DNA of 64,000 nucleotides from Rothia sp035916755 (GTDB taxonomy: Bacteria; Actinomycetota; Actinomycetes; Actinomycetales; Micrococcaceae): NCBI RefSeq assembly GCF_035916755.1, contig NZ_JAYWIX010000006.1, positions 62,001-126,000 on the forward strand, given 5' to 3'. Under the pieces are notes generated by a model. That model worked only from the letters and a program-made list of their open reading frames with translations. It did not search any database and was not told where the DNA came from. This document shows positions 7,849 through 16,455 of the stretch, one piece after another (the first letter of the stretch is position 1; the number at the start of each line of letters is the position of its first letter). Both the position numbers and the translations under genes were made by a program.

Positions 7849-8672
7849 GTTACGCATCCTTCGAATCAGCAACCCGCCACAGCGAGGGCGAATCTATCGT
7901 CGCCGAAGATATCGCAGCTTCCGGTGTGCAGGCCAGCGAAGAAGTAGCCCGCTACGCCCTGGCCCTGGGCGACGACGCCCTCATGCTGGGCCAGCGCCTG
8001 GCCCACTGGATTTCCCGCGCCCCCGAACTCGAAGAAGACATCGCCCTGGGCAACATCGCCCTCGACCTGATCGGCCACGCCCGCTTCTTCCTCACCTACG
8101 CGGGTACCGCCTGGGGTAAGACCGAGGACGACCTGGCCTACTTCCGCGACGAAGAAGAGTTCCGCTCAGCCCGCCTGGCAGAACAAGAAAACGGTGATTT
8201 TGGGCAGACCATCGCCCGCCAGCTTATCTTCAGCTACTACCAGTACGAGCTCTACTCCGCCCTGGTGAACTCCGACGATAAGACCCTGGCGGCTATCGCA
8301 GCCAAGGCTCTCAAAGAAGTCGCCTACCACCAGGACCACGCCACCGCCTGGGCCCTGCGTCTCGGTATCGGCACCGAAGAATCTAACCGCCGCATGCAAG
8401 AAGGCCTCTACTACATGTGGCCCTACATCGACGAGCTCTTCTACGACTTCGAGGACGCCGCAGCCCTCCCCGGCGTGGCCGTCCTGCCCTCCACCCTGCG
8501 CGAGAACTTCGAGACACGCCTGCACGCCATCATCGAAGAAGCCCAGCTGAAGGTACCCGACGTACCCCAGGCCCGCGGCGGCGACCGCTCCGGCCAGTTC
8601 TCCGAAGCCCGCGGCCATATCCTCACCGAACTTCAGGTCCTCGCCCGCGCCCACCCCGGCGCCACCTGGTAG
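7845..8672 (+). CDS. paaC: Phenylacetyl-CoA epoxidase structural subunit PaaC
   Basis: A 275-residue ferritin-fold protein that pairs with PaaA without binding the catalytic iron itself. ALGDDALMLGQRLAHWISRAPELEEDIALGNIALDLIGHAR-type sequence runs over residues 40-85, and KALKEVAYHQDHATAW near 150 is the second helix pair. The overlapping ATGA start with paaB supports the chosen ATG. The first 30 residues are an unconserved extension. Confidence 0.95.
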   Translation: MSYASFESATRHSEGESIVAEDIAASGVQASEEVARYALALGDDALMLGQRLAHWISRAPELEEDIALGNIALDLIGHARFFLTYAGTAWGKTEDDLAYFRDEEEFRSARLAEQENGDFGQTIARQLIFSYYQYELYSALVNSDDKTLAAIAAKALKEVAYHQDHATAWALRLGIGTEESNRRMQEGLYYMWPYIDELFYDFEDAAALPGVAVLPSTLRENFETRLHAIIEEAQLKVPDVPQARGGDRSGQFSEARGHILTELQVLARAHPGATW

Positions 8673-8705
8673 TTCCCAGCCGGCCCAGCACAAGGAGGTG
8701 CCCCC

Positions 8706-9344
8706 GTGAACACCCGCAGCGAGCGTCCGCCCCGCCATTGCTCAGACGGCAGCGCCCTGACCAGCGAGCAGGCCAGCGCCGGAGTCGATTTCAGCTTCGG
8801 CTTCGACGCCGACTCCGGCTACACCGCCCCCGCCCTAGAAACCGAGAGCTCCGTACCCGCCCCCGAGGGGTCGGACGCCGCCCTGTGGGAACTTGCCGCC
8901 CGAGTCGCCGACCCCGAAATTCCCGTTCTTTCCATTGCTGACCTTGGGATTCTTCGGGCCACCCGCTACGAGGGCGACCAGCCGGTTGTAGTCATTACCC
9001 CCACCTACTCCGGCTGCCCTGCCATGGACGCCATTACCACCAACGTCCGTAGGGTCTTCACCGACCACGGCTACCCGGCCCCGCATGTCGAAACGGTGCT
9101 CTCCCCCGCCTGGAGCACCGACTGGATGAGCGAGGCCGGCAAGGCCCGCCTTGCCGAGTACGGCATCGCCCCGCCCACCGGCACAGCTGCCGCAGGCCCC
9201 GTGAGCCTGGGTCTGGCCGTCAAGTGCCCCCGCTGCCACTCCCTGGCCACCCGCGAACTCACCCGCTTCGGCTCCACCTCCTGCAAGGCCCTCTACCAGT
9301 GCCAGGCTTGCTCCGAGCCCTTCGACTACTTCAAGATTCACTAG
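8706..9344 (+). CDS. paaD: PaaD, Fe-S assembly (MIP18/DUF59) factor for the epoxidase
   Basis: A 212-residue protein with a DUF59/MIP18 domain (VADPEIPVLSIADLGIL, residues about 67-83) and a C-terminal zinc-ribbon-like end, CPRCHS...CQACSEPFDYFK. PaaD is needed for maturation of the phenylacetyl-CoA epoxidase, probably iron-sulphur delivery to PaaE. The GTG start is decided by AAGGAGG eight bases upstream; it gives an N-terminal extension of about 55 acidic, Ser/Ala-rich residues not found in shorter PaaD proteins. Fourth gene of the operon. Confidence 0.92.
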   Translation: MNTRSERPPRHCSDGSALTSEQASAGVDFSFGFDADSGYTAPALETESSVPAPEGSDAALWELAARVADPEIPVLSIADLGILRATRYEGDQPVVVITPTYSGCPAMDAITTNVRRVFTDHGYPAPHVETVLSPAWSTDWMSEAGKARLAEYGIAPPTGTAAAGPVSLGLAVKCPRCHSLATRELTRFGSTSCKALYQCQACSEPFDYFKIH

Positions 9345-9360
9345 ATCCGAGGAAGACGCC

Positions 9361-10512
9361 ATGACCGACACCAGCACCCGCCGCCGCGCCACCTTTAACA
9401 CGCTGACCGTGGCGGGCGTCCGTAAACTCACCAAAGACTCCGTAGAAGTCACCTTCGCCGTGCCCGACGAGCTCGCTACCGACTACGACTACCTGCCGGG
9501 CCAGTACGTCGCCCTGCGCGCCCAGATTGACGGGCAGGAAGTCCGCCGCTCCTACTCCATCTGCGCCGAACCCACCCCCGGCGAAATCCGCGTCGCCATC
9601 AAGCGCGACTTCGGTGGCCTCTTCTCCAACTGGGCCAACGACACTCTCGAACCCGGCTACCAGATTGACGTCATGAACCCCCAGGGTGCCTTCGTTTCCA
9701 AGAGCACCATCACCAGTCTGAACAACCCCGAAAAAATTGCTGAGGACGCCGCCGCGGCAGGTTACGAGCACATGGTCGCCTTCGCTGCCGGCTCGGGTAT
9801 CACCCCCATCATCGCCATCGCCCGCACCGTGCTTAAGGCCAGCCCCACCAGCACCTTTGACCTGGTCTACGCCAACAAGTCGGCCATGGACGTCATGTTC
9901 GCCGAAGAAATCGGCGACCTCAAGGACCGCTACCCCACCCGCTTCGCCGTGCATCACGTGCTCTCCCGCGAACAGCGCATCAACCCGCTCATGAGCGGCC
10001 GCATTGACGATGAGAAACTGAATGCTCTTTTGGATCATGTCATTCAGGTGGGCCGCACCGATGAATGGTTCCTCTGCGGCCCCTTCGAGCTGGTGCAGCT
10101 TTGCCGCGATACTCTGGCCGAGCGCGGTGTGCGCGAGGACGACGTTCGCTTCGAACTCTTCACCACCGGCAAGCCCGAAACCCCCGCAGGCCAGCAGGGC
10201 CGGGCCGTGGAGGCTGACCCGTCCGGCGCCAACTACGCTATCTCCTTCAATCTGGACGGCACCTCCTCCTCTGTTGAATCCCCCATCTCTGCCAACGAAA
10301 CCATCCTTAACGCCGCCCTGCGCGTGCGGGCAGATGTGCCCTTCGCCTGTGCCGGTGGCGTCTGTGGCACCTGCCGCGCCAAGGTTGTTTCGGGCGACGT
10401 GAAGATGGAGGAAAACTACGCCCTGGAAAAGGACGAGGTCGAGGCCGGCTACATTCTCACCTGCCAGACCCGTCCCTGCTCCGACGCCGTGACCGTGGAT
10501 TTCGACGACTAG
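9361..10512 (+). CDS. paaE: Phenylacetyl-CoA epoxidase reductase subunit PaaE
   Basis: A 383-residue NAD(P)H-dependent electron-transfer protein that feeds PaaA. From the N terminus: FAD domain with RRSYSICAEP (residues 61-70), NAD domain with AFAAGSGITPIIAI, and a C-terminal plant-type 2Fe-2S ferredoxin domain with CAGGVCGTCRAKVV and a last cysteine in ILTCQT. All four cluster cysteines are present. It starts 16 bases after paaD with GAGGAAG as ribosome site. Confidence 0.95.
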   Translation: MTDTSTRRRATFNTLTVAGVRKLTKDSVEVTFAVPDELATDYDYLPGQYVALRAQIDGQEVRRSYSICAEPTPGEIRVAIKRDFGGLFSNWANDTLEPGYQIDVMNPQGAFVSKSTITSLNNPEKIAEDAAAAGYEHMVAFAAGSGITPIIAIARTVLKASPTSTFDLVYANKSAMDVMFAEEIGDLKDRYPTRFAVHHVLSREQRINPLMSGRIDDEKLNALLDHVIQVGRTDEWFLCGPFELVQLCRDTLAERGVREDDVRFELFTTGKPETPAGQQGRAVEADPSGANYAISFNLDGTSSSVESPISANETILNAALRVRADVPFACAGGVCGTCRAKVVSGDVKMEENYALEKDEVEAGYILTCQTRPCSDAVTVDFDD

Positions 10513-10526
10513 GAGGGGGAAGAGCC

Positions 10527-11297
10527 GTGATTGATCTGACCATTGAGGGTGCCGTTGCCGAGGTTGTGCTGAACGCCCCCGAAAAAATGAACGCCCTGAA
10601 CGAGGCAGCCCTGGCCGAGCTGTCTGCCGCCTACGACGAGGCGGCTGCGGCGGGCGTCCGCGCCCTGCTCCTGCGCGGGGAAGGGCGCGGTTTCTGCGCC
10701 GGGCGCGACATCGCTGGTCTAGTGCCTGCTGAGGACGACGCCTACGGCTACCTGACCGATAAGGTCACTCCCCTGCTGAAGAAGATGAGCGCCTTCCCTG
10801 CTCCCACCTTCGCGGCGGTGCAGGGCCCCTGCCTGGGCGTTGGGTTGGGCCTGGCTATTGCTACGGACGTGGTTTATGTGGCTGAGAACGCCAAGATCGG
10901 CTCCCCCTTTGCCAACCTGGGGGCGACCCTGGATTCTGGCGGGCACGCCCTCTTTGTGGAGCGGCTGGGTGCCCACCGGGCCCTGGACCTGATTTACACG
11001 GCTGAGCTAATCTCTGGGGCGGAGGCGGTGGCTGCCGGGCTCTTTAGCCGGGCAGTTCCTGCCGAGGAGCTCCTGGACTTTACCCGCGAGAAGGTGGCCA
11101 AGGTGGCGGCCGGGGCAACCGGGGCTTTTGTAGCTTCGAAGCAGCTGGTGGCCCAGGTGCGCGATGCTCGGGTGGGCCTCTGGGAGTCCGTTGAAGCTGA
11201 GAACAAGGCCCAGGGCGACCTGTGCTCCTCTGCGGACTACGCCGAAGGCTTCGCCGCTTTCACACAGAAGCGGACGCCGGTTTTTAGGGGCATCTAG
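10527..11297 (+). CDS. paaG: 1,2-epoxyphenylacetyl-CoA isomerase, PaaG-type crotonase
   Basis: A 256-residue enoyl-CoA hydratase/isomerase family protein. It has the oxyanion-hole segments GEGRGFCAGRDIAGL and AVQGPCLGVGLGLAIATDVVYVAENAKIG, and GATLDSGGHALFVERLGAHRAL carries an Asp where PaaG enzymes do. As the last gene of paaABCDE it most likely opens the epoxide to the oxepin-CoA; a PaaF-like hydratase cannot be fully excluded. GTG start after AGGAGGGGGAAGAG. Confidence 0.82.
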   Translation: MIDLTIEGAVAEVVLNAPEKMNALNEAALAELSAAYDEAAAAGVRALLLRGEGRGFCAGRDIAGLVPAEDDAYGYLTDKVTPLLKKMSAFPAPTFAAVQGPCLGVGLGLAIATDVVYVAENAKIGSPFANLGATLDSGGHALFVERLGAHRALDLIYTAELISGAEAVAAGLFSRAVPAEELLDFTREKVAKVAAGATGAFVASKQLVAQVRDARVGLWESVEAENKAQGDLCSSADYAEGFAAFTQKRTPVFRGI

Positions 11298-11734
11298 CTT
11301 TTTATCGAGAGTAAGAGAAAACTTCATGAGCGCCTTCTTTGCACGTGCTCATGAAGTTTTTCTTACTTTCACCAAGGGGCAAGGACGCTGGATCCGGCCC
11401 TAGTAGCCCACGTCGGTGGAGCCGTTATCTACCTGGCGGGTTCTACTCCTTATGAATAAGCCGCCTCATTGACGGAAGTGTGCGCGAATCTTCAGACCCT
11501 AATATTGGGGCTGATTTCCTCATACTCTTAGGTATGCATCCTGCCCCTGATCTTTGCTGTAGCCAGGGCTATTACTTACTGCTCTGGTCTCGAAGAAACA
11601 AGCACGGTAGAACCTGCGCCGAGGTACTTCCACTCATCGGTTTGGCCTACCGGGGACACCGCTGTCAACAGTTATCCACCGGGTAAAAGCCCACTCTTTT
11701 GTCTCAGAGGGTAGGCTGTTTCTCTACCCTAGGA
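11298..11734. other. Intergenic spacer after paaG, with an IS-end scar
   Basis: No credible gene. It holds the paaG terminator hairpin and, at about 11446-11462, CTCCTTATGAATAAGCC, which nearly matches the 20-bp terminal repeat of the IS5-type element at 53609-54502. This looks like a solo end left after decay of a copy. Otherwise nothing recognisable. Confidence 0.5.
11310..11367 (+). terminator. Hairpin after paaG, member of a two-copy repeat family
   Basis: Arms 11310-11331 and 11347-11367 pair with one bulge around the loop containing TTCTTTGCAC. It lies 12 bases after the paaG stop and is followed by pyrimidine-rich TTTC. A related hairpin with the same loop follows the gene ending at 44663 (see findings). 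Confidence 0.65.
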
Positions 11735-13102
11735 CTAGGAAGCTAGCTGCTTCTTGCGTTCCTTGATGGACTCAGCCAGGTACTTAGGCAGGCTGTCCAG
11801 GAAGTGCTGCACCTTTTCCTCGGAGGTGAGGAAGTCTGCTACATCCTCAATACCGAGGCAGGAGTAGCTCTTGTGCTGAAGCAGATCCCGAATATCAATC
11901 CGGAAGTTATCGGGGTTGAGGCGCACGCCCACAGGTTCCTTTTTCTCTGCATCAAGATGATACATATCGATATGTATTCCGTCGTTGGGGAAAATGGTCT
12001 TGCGTTCCTTGTTCTTTTGGTTCTTTTTGGCCTTGCCGCTAGAGAGATAAATACTATAGAAGTAGTCTGTATCGGCCAGCTTCAAGCGCACGCCCTGACC
12101 GGGGTGCCGGGTTGATTGTGCCTTCTTATAGATAAAGTCATCGAATTCTTCCCCCAGGAGTTCCTTGAGTTCCAAGGTCTTTTCAGCGTCAGTGAGCTTT
12201 TTAAAAATCATCCCGGCGAGTTTCTGTGCTACAGGTGAGGGGGTATGATCTTGGAGACTGATATTATCCAGAATCAGACTAATAGCTTCTACCAGGTAAC
12301 GCTTTTGAATATCCTGTGGAAGCTTCCGTTCAATGTCCTCTCTGAACTCATCGCTTTCACCTTCAAGATAGCTACTGAATGCTACTAGCTGTCCCCGGAC
12401 CTCCTTGAAGCCGTAGCTCTCAACGATTTCCCGAACATTAGAGTCATGATTTTCGATTGATTTCTTCACGTCCCAGCGGAAATCACGAATAATCTTGGCT
12501 GTGTCCAAAGACTCCGCAGCCTGCTCAAGATCAATCAGGAGTTCGGAGAGCTGCTCAAAACTGAGAGTCTTATAGTGCTGGAGGTAGTCCTTGTCCTTGT
12601 TCCTATCGGTCTTTTCAGGCGGATTTCCAGCAATGGTGAGGTAGATAAAGTGATTCTGGTAGTCGGGGTACTGTTTGTGGATTGCGTCAAAATACTTCTC
12701 TAACTGAGAGTCGTACTCGCCAGAGCTGTGCTCCGTTGCATAGTGCTTTGCCTCAATGGTTAGGGTCAGCTTGGGGTCTTCAGAGACAAAGAGAATATCG
12801 AGATTGGCCAAAGCCTCGGTTTCTGTTTTAGTTTTCTTAAGGTCCATTAGAGGTAGACCTTCACCCTTGATTTCCTTCATCAAGGTCTTGAAGAACCTGT
12901 CCTTCAGCCCGTGGTTTTCAGTCGGGTCCAGAAGCCATCGCAGCATACGGGAATAGCGGGTCTCGTAGGACTTACGGCCATATTCAATAATGGACCAGAA
13001 GTTAGGGACCCGGTCGGCATGAATACGGCGGTGGATTTCCTTGTTCTTGTAAAAATCTAAGACTTTCTGGACAACTTCTTCAGAGATAGCGGTAGACGAC
13101 AC
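11735..13102 (-). CDS. PD-(D/E)XK nuclease superfamily protein
   Basis: A 455-residue protein resembling the PDDEXK_4 group (PF14281). N-terminal residues 36-75 (IIEYGRKSYETRYSRMLRWL) match its early conserved region. The nuclease-like core is NLDILFVSEDPKLTLTIEAKHYATE (Asp then Glu-x-Lys) followed by QLEKYFDAI. The rest is largely helical and lysine-rich, with no second known domain. GC is lower than the flanking catabolic genes and it stands alone, so recent acquisition is likely. Proteins of this group often occur in defence or mobile regions, but a function here is not established. Start ATG is preceded by GAGGGGAGC. Confidence 0.7.
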   Translation of the reverse strand: MSSTAISEEVVQKVLDFYKNKEIHRRIHADRVPNFWSIIEYGRKSYETRYSRMLRWLLDPTENHGLKDRFFKTLMKEIKGEGLPLMDLKKTKTETEALANLDILFVSEDPKLTLTIEAKHYATEHSSGEYDSQLEKYFDAIHKQYPDYQNHFIYLTIAGNPPEKTDRNKDKDYLQHYKTLSFEQLSELLIDLEQAAESLDTAKIIRDFRWDVKKSIENHDSNVREIVESYGFKEVRGQLVAFSSYLEGESDEFREDIERKLPQDIQKRYLVEAISLILDNISLQDHTPSPVAQKLAGMIFKKLTDAEKTLELKELLGEEFDDFIYKKAQSTRHPGQGVRLKLADTDYFYSIYLSSGKAKKNQKNKERKTIFPNDGIHIDMYHLDAEKKEPVGVRLNPDNFRIDIRDLLQHKSYSCLGIEDVADFLTSEEKVQHFLDSLPKYLAESIKERKKQLAS

Positions 13103-13539
13103 AGTGCTCCCCTCCTAGATTGAATATTTACTTTCATCATTCTAGGTATTAGGCGGGCGCAGATTCAGCCCGCCCACAGATATTTCAAAAATAATGCTGA
13201 GGTTTATTCAAAAATCTGGGGCGAAGCATACTCTCGATGAAGCTACTTACGCGATGACTGGTGTGAATCACCCTATGAGCTTCATGTTACATGTGTGAAA
13301 AGTAGAGTTAGTAGTCAGTCCAAAAAATATCCTGCATCGGCACATAAGACTTCTTGATGAGCGAGCAAAACCAAATCATGACTTCCAGGCCATTCCTGCC
13401 CCGTTCATCTAGTCATATGGAAAGTAATCGTTACCACCTGAGGTTCACCACCCACCAGATTATGTTCCAGCAAGTAACCCTCAAAGGTAGCCAGAGGCAT
13501 ATCCTGGGTAGACTCCATCAATCCTTTCTGACTAGGTAC
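13103..13539. other. Intergenic spacer, no clear gene
   Basis: Lower-GC spacer between the nuclease gene and hpaI. It has a weak inverted repeat (ATGAAGCT 13237-13244 / AGCTTCAT 13278-13285) and short open frames with no family resemblance. No supported gene. Confidence 0.5.
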
Positions 13540-14346
13540 CTAGTACCCTACGTCGGCGGAGCCGGAGTTGGCGTCCTGGATGAAGCGGGCAGCCAGCTTT
13601 TTAGACTCCAGGGCCAGGAGCTGCACGTCAGCGGCCACCAGAATAAAATCAGCACCGGCAGCCAGGTAGTCCTCTGCCTGCGCCGGGTCAAAGGCATTCA
13701 CGCCAACCTTCACCCCGGCAGCACGAGCTATCTCGATAACCCGCTTCACTGCATCCACCACCTGCGGGTGGTTCTGCTGGCCCAGCAACCCCATGGAGGC
13801 AGCCAGGTCTGAGGGCCCGATGAAAACCCCGGCTAGGCCGTCCACCGCGCAAATCTCTTCAGCATTCTCCACAGCCGTAACTGACTCAATCTGCACAAAA
13901 AGCGAAATGTACTTCTCGGCCTCGGTCAGGTAGCCGGGCACCCCGCCCCAGCGGGCTGAACGGGACAGGGCAGACCCCACCCCGCGCACCCCCGCCGGGG
14001 GGTAGCGGGTAGCAGCGACCGCGTCCCGAGCCATCTGGGCAGTATCGACCATGGGAATGAGCAGGTTCTGGGCACCGGCGTCCAAGAACTGCTTAACAGC
14101 GACAATATCCAGGGAGGGCAAGCGCACCATGGTCTGTACCGGGTAGGCGGCCGTCACCTGCAGGAGCTGCTGCACCGTCTCAAGGCTGGCAACCCCGTGC
14201 TCCCCGTCAATGAGTAGCCAGTCCAGGCCGGAACCGGCGCAGATTTCGGCGGCCACCGGTGAACCTGAGCAGACCCACATGCCCACGGCGGGGCGTCCGA
14301 GGGTGTGCAGGTGCTGGCCGAAGGGAGGGTCTAGACGAAGCGACAC
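13540..14346 (-). CDS. hpaI: 4-hydroxy-2-oxoheptane-1,7-dioate aldolase
   Basis: A 268-residue class II, metal-dependent HpcH/HpaI aldolase. WLLIDGEHGVASLETVQQ near the N terminus holds the catalytic acid/base region, and FIGPSDLAASMGLLGQ (residues about 180-195) is the family signature near a metal ligand. It splits 4-hydroxy-2-oxoheptanedioate into pyruvate and succinate semialdehyde, the last step of homoprotocatechuate meta cleavage. It overlaps the hpaH stop by 16 bases, indicating coupled translation; last gene of the hpa operon. Confidence 0.92.
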   Translation of the reverse strand: MSLRLDPPFGQHLHTLGRPAVGMWVCSGSPVAAEICAGSGLDWLLIDGEHGVASLETVQQLLQVTAAYPVQTMVRLPSLDIVAVKQFLDAGAQNLLIPMVDTAQMARDAVAATRYPPAGVRGVGSALSRSARWGGVPGYLTEAEKYISLFVQIESVTAVENAEEICAVDGLAGVFIGPSDLAASMGLLGQQNHPQVVDAVKRVIEIARAAGVKVGVNAFDPAQAEDYLAAGADFILVAADVQLLALESKKLAARFIQDANSGSADVGY

Positions 14347-15116
14347 GTTACCGCCCCTAAGTCCCCGTAGTCGGCGTGGACGGTATCACCCGGGTGCACC
14401 CACATGGGCTTGGTGAAAGAACCGGCCAGAATAATCTCACCGGCTGTGAGGGAATCCCCGTGGGCAGCCAGCTTGTTGGCCAGCCAGGCAACACCGTTGG
14501 CCGGGTGGTTGAGGACGGCAGCGGCTACCCCGGTATCTTCAATCTGCTCGTTGCGGTAGAGCAGGGCTGAAACCCAGCGCAGGTCAATAGAGGCCGGATC
14601 GACCGGGTTGCCCCCGTAGACCATGGCGCCCAGGGCGGCGTTGTCGCTGATGGTGTCAACGATAGTGCGGCCCTCCATCTCGATGCGGGAGCTCAGAATC
14701 TCTAGGGCCGGAACCACATATTCAGTGGCCCGCAGTACGTCAAAAATAGTGACGTTGGAGCCGGTCAGGTCGTCCTTGAGCACGAAAGCCAGCTCAACCT
14801 CAATACGCACATTGGAGTACTGGGAGTGCTCAATGACCGAGCCGTTTTCGTAAACCTGGTCGGCGAAAATTGCCCCATAGTCGGGTTCAGTAATGCCGGT
14901 GGCCTCTTGCATGACCTTGGAGGTCAGGCCGATTTTGCGGCCAACGAGGCGGCGGCCAGCGGCCTCGCCCCGGGCTCGCCACACATTCTGCACCGCGTAG
15001 GAATCCTCAACGGTCATGTCGGGGTAAGTGGCGGTCAGGCGCGGAATCATGGTGCGATTTGCCTCGGCCTCGGCCAGGTCATCGGCAATTTTGGTGAGCT
15101 GTTCTTTGGTGAGCAT
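14331..15116 (-). CDS. hpaH: 2-oxohept-4-ene-1,7-dioate hydratase
   Basis: A 261-residue protein of the HpaH/MhpD hydratase family (FAH-like fold). Conserved segments include GRKIGLTSKVMQEATGITEPDYG (residues about 60-82), IEVELAFVLKDDL with the metal-binding Glu pair, and LAAHGDSLTAGEIILAGSFTKP near the C terminus. It hydrates the oxoheptenedioate to the substrate of HpaI, whose gene it overlaps. Start at ATG 15116. A long hairpin separates it from hpaD. Confidence 0.92.
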   Translation of the reverse strand: MLTKEQLTKIADDLAEAEANRTMIPRLTATYPDMTVEDSYAVQNVWRARGEAAGRRLVGRKIGLTSKVMQEATGITEPDYGAIFADQVYENGSVIEHSQYSNVRIEVELAFVLKDDLTGSNVTIFDVLRATEYVVPALEILSSRIEMEGRTIVDTISDNAALGAMVYGGNPVDPASIDLRWVSALLYRNEQIEDTGVAAAVLNHPANGVAWLANKLAAHGDSLTAGEIILAGSFTKPMWVHPGDTVHADYGDLGAVTCRFV

Positions 15117-15139
15117 AGTTAGCTTTCAATACTGCGGGA

Positions 15140-15251
15140 GGTGCTTGAGGGATATGCTCGCCGCCGACTGGCTGGGTCTGGCGTGAATTGGGGCGAGCGC
15201 CCCGCGCGAGCCCCAAGAGGGTCAGTCGGCTAGAGCATATCCCGAAGCACC
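15140..15251. terminator. Large branched hairpin between hpaD and hpaH
   Basis: GGTGCTTGAGGGATATGCTC (15140-15159) plus GCCGACTG (15163-15170) pair with CAGTCGGC (about 15223-15230) plus GAGCATATCCC and GAAGCACC (15233-15251). A GC-rich inner stem (GGGCGAGCGCCCC region) sits at the tip. Inside an operon this could attenuate hpaH-hpaI expression or protect the upstream hpaD message from decay. Confidence 0.5.
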
Positions 15252-15271
15252 GAACTTATGTATTTCAGTCT

Positions 15272-16378
15272 TTACAGCTGGTGCCCCAGCTTGTATTCGC
15301 CCTTCTTCCAGTCGGGCATGTCTTCTTCGCCGGCGCGGGTGTAGGAGAAGCCGTCGGCGCCGATGGTCTGTTCCATTTCGGAGTCGTCGGTACGTTCGAC
15401 CAGGGGTACGAGGTTACCGTCGAGGTCGAGGACGCGGGAGGCGTCGGTGTACCAGGAGGGGACGACGGGGGTGCCCCACCAGTCGCGACGCTGGTTGTCG
15501 TGCACATCCCAGGTGACGCGGGGGTTGTCGGGGTCACCGGTGTAGTAGTCCTGGGTGTAGATTTCGACGCGGTGGCCGTCGGGGTCGCGCAGGTAGAGGT
15601 AGTAGGCGTTGGAAACACCGTGGCGGCCGGGGCCGCGTTCAATGTGGTCAGAAAGACGCAGGGCGCCGAGCTTGTCGCAAATGGCGATGATGTTGTGCTT
15701 TTCGTGGGTTGCGAAGGCTACGTGGTGCATGCGGGGGCCATCGCCGCCGGTCATGGCGGTGTCGTGGACGGTGGGCTTGCGACGCATCCAGGCGGCGTAG
15801 GAGGTGCCGGCGTCGTCCTGGATGTCTTCGGTGACGCGGAAGCCGAGGTCTTCCATGTATTCGATGGCCTTGGGGACGTCGGGGGTAACCTGGTTGAAGT
15901 GGTCGAGGCGGACGAGGGCGCCGGGGGTGTGGAGTTCGTAGCGCCAGGCGAGGCGTTCGACGTGGTCGACGTCGTAGAAGAATTCGTAGGGGAAGCCGAG
16001 GGGGTCGAGCACACGTACGGAGTCGCCGAGGCCCTTGACGAAGCCGTCCTTGTTGCGGCGTACCTCGCAGCCGCGGGCGGTGTAGAACTTTTCGGCCTTG
16101 TCGAGGTCTTCGGGGGTGCGGACGCGGTAGGAGAAAGCTGCTACAGCCGGAACGTCGCCCTTGCGCAGGATCAGGTTGTGGTGGATGAACTCTTCGAGGG
16201 AGCGCAGGTAGATGGTGTTCTCGTCTTCTTCGGTGACGACGAGACCGAGCACATCGACGTAGAAGTTGCGGGAGCGTTCGAGGTCGGTGACGACCAGTTC
16301 CATGGAGGCGCAGCGGACGATGTCGGGTGCGTTTTCGTCGGGCACGATGACGGGGTAGTCAACAAAGGTAGGTGACAT
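15272..16378 (-). CDS. hpaD: Homoprotocatechuate 2,3-dioxygenase
   Basis: A 368-residue type I extradiol dioxygenase that cleaves 3,4-dihydroxyphenylacetate. The metal ligands His160 (RLDHFN), His219 (MHHVAFATH) and Glu272 (HRVEIYTQ) line up with His155, His214 and Glu267 of the Brevibacterium fuscum enzyme at a constant offset of five; the second-sphere His205 and Tyr262 (His200, Tyr257 there) are also present. The C-terminal lid region is intact. ATG 16378. It lies between hpaE and hpaH on the same strand. Confidence 0.96.
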   Translation of the reverse strand: MSPTFVDYPVIVPDENAPDIVRCASMELVVTDLERSRNFYVDVLGLVVTEEDENTIYLRSLEEFIHHNLILRKGDVPAVAAFSYRVRTPEDLDKAEKFYTARGCEVRRNKDGFVKGLGDSVRVLDPLGFPYEFFYDVDHVERLAWRYELHTPGALVRLDHFNQVTPDVPKAIEYMEDLGFRVTEDIQDDAGTSYAAWMRRKPTVHDTAMTGGDGPRMHHVAFATHEKHNIIAICDKLGALRLSDHIERGPGRHGVSNAYYLYLRDPDGHRVEIYTQDYYTGDPDNPRVTWDVHDNQRRDWWGTPVVPSWYTDASRVLDLDGNLVPLVERTDDSEMEQTIGADGFSYTRAGEEDMPDWKKGEYKLGHQL

Positions 16379-16455
16379 GGTTTTGCTTTCTTGGGTGGGG
16401 CGGTCGCCGGTAGGCTACGGTGCCTGCCCGGCGTCCGCGGGTGTGTAGTGGGGTT

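Noticed and set aside
13354..13812. 152-codon + strand frame over the hpaI end
   Set aside because: More than half is antisense to hpaI and the rest resembles no family.
15188..16375. 395-codon open frame opposite hpaD
   Set aside because: Low-complexity Val/Gly shadow caused by GC3 bias; hpaD has all metal ligands.
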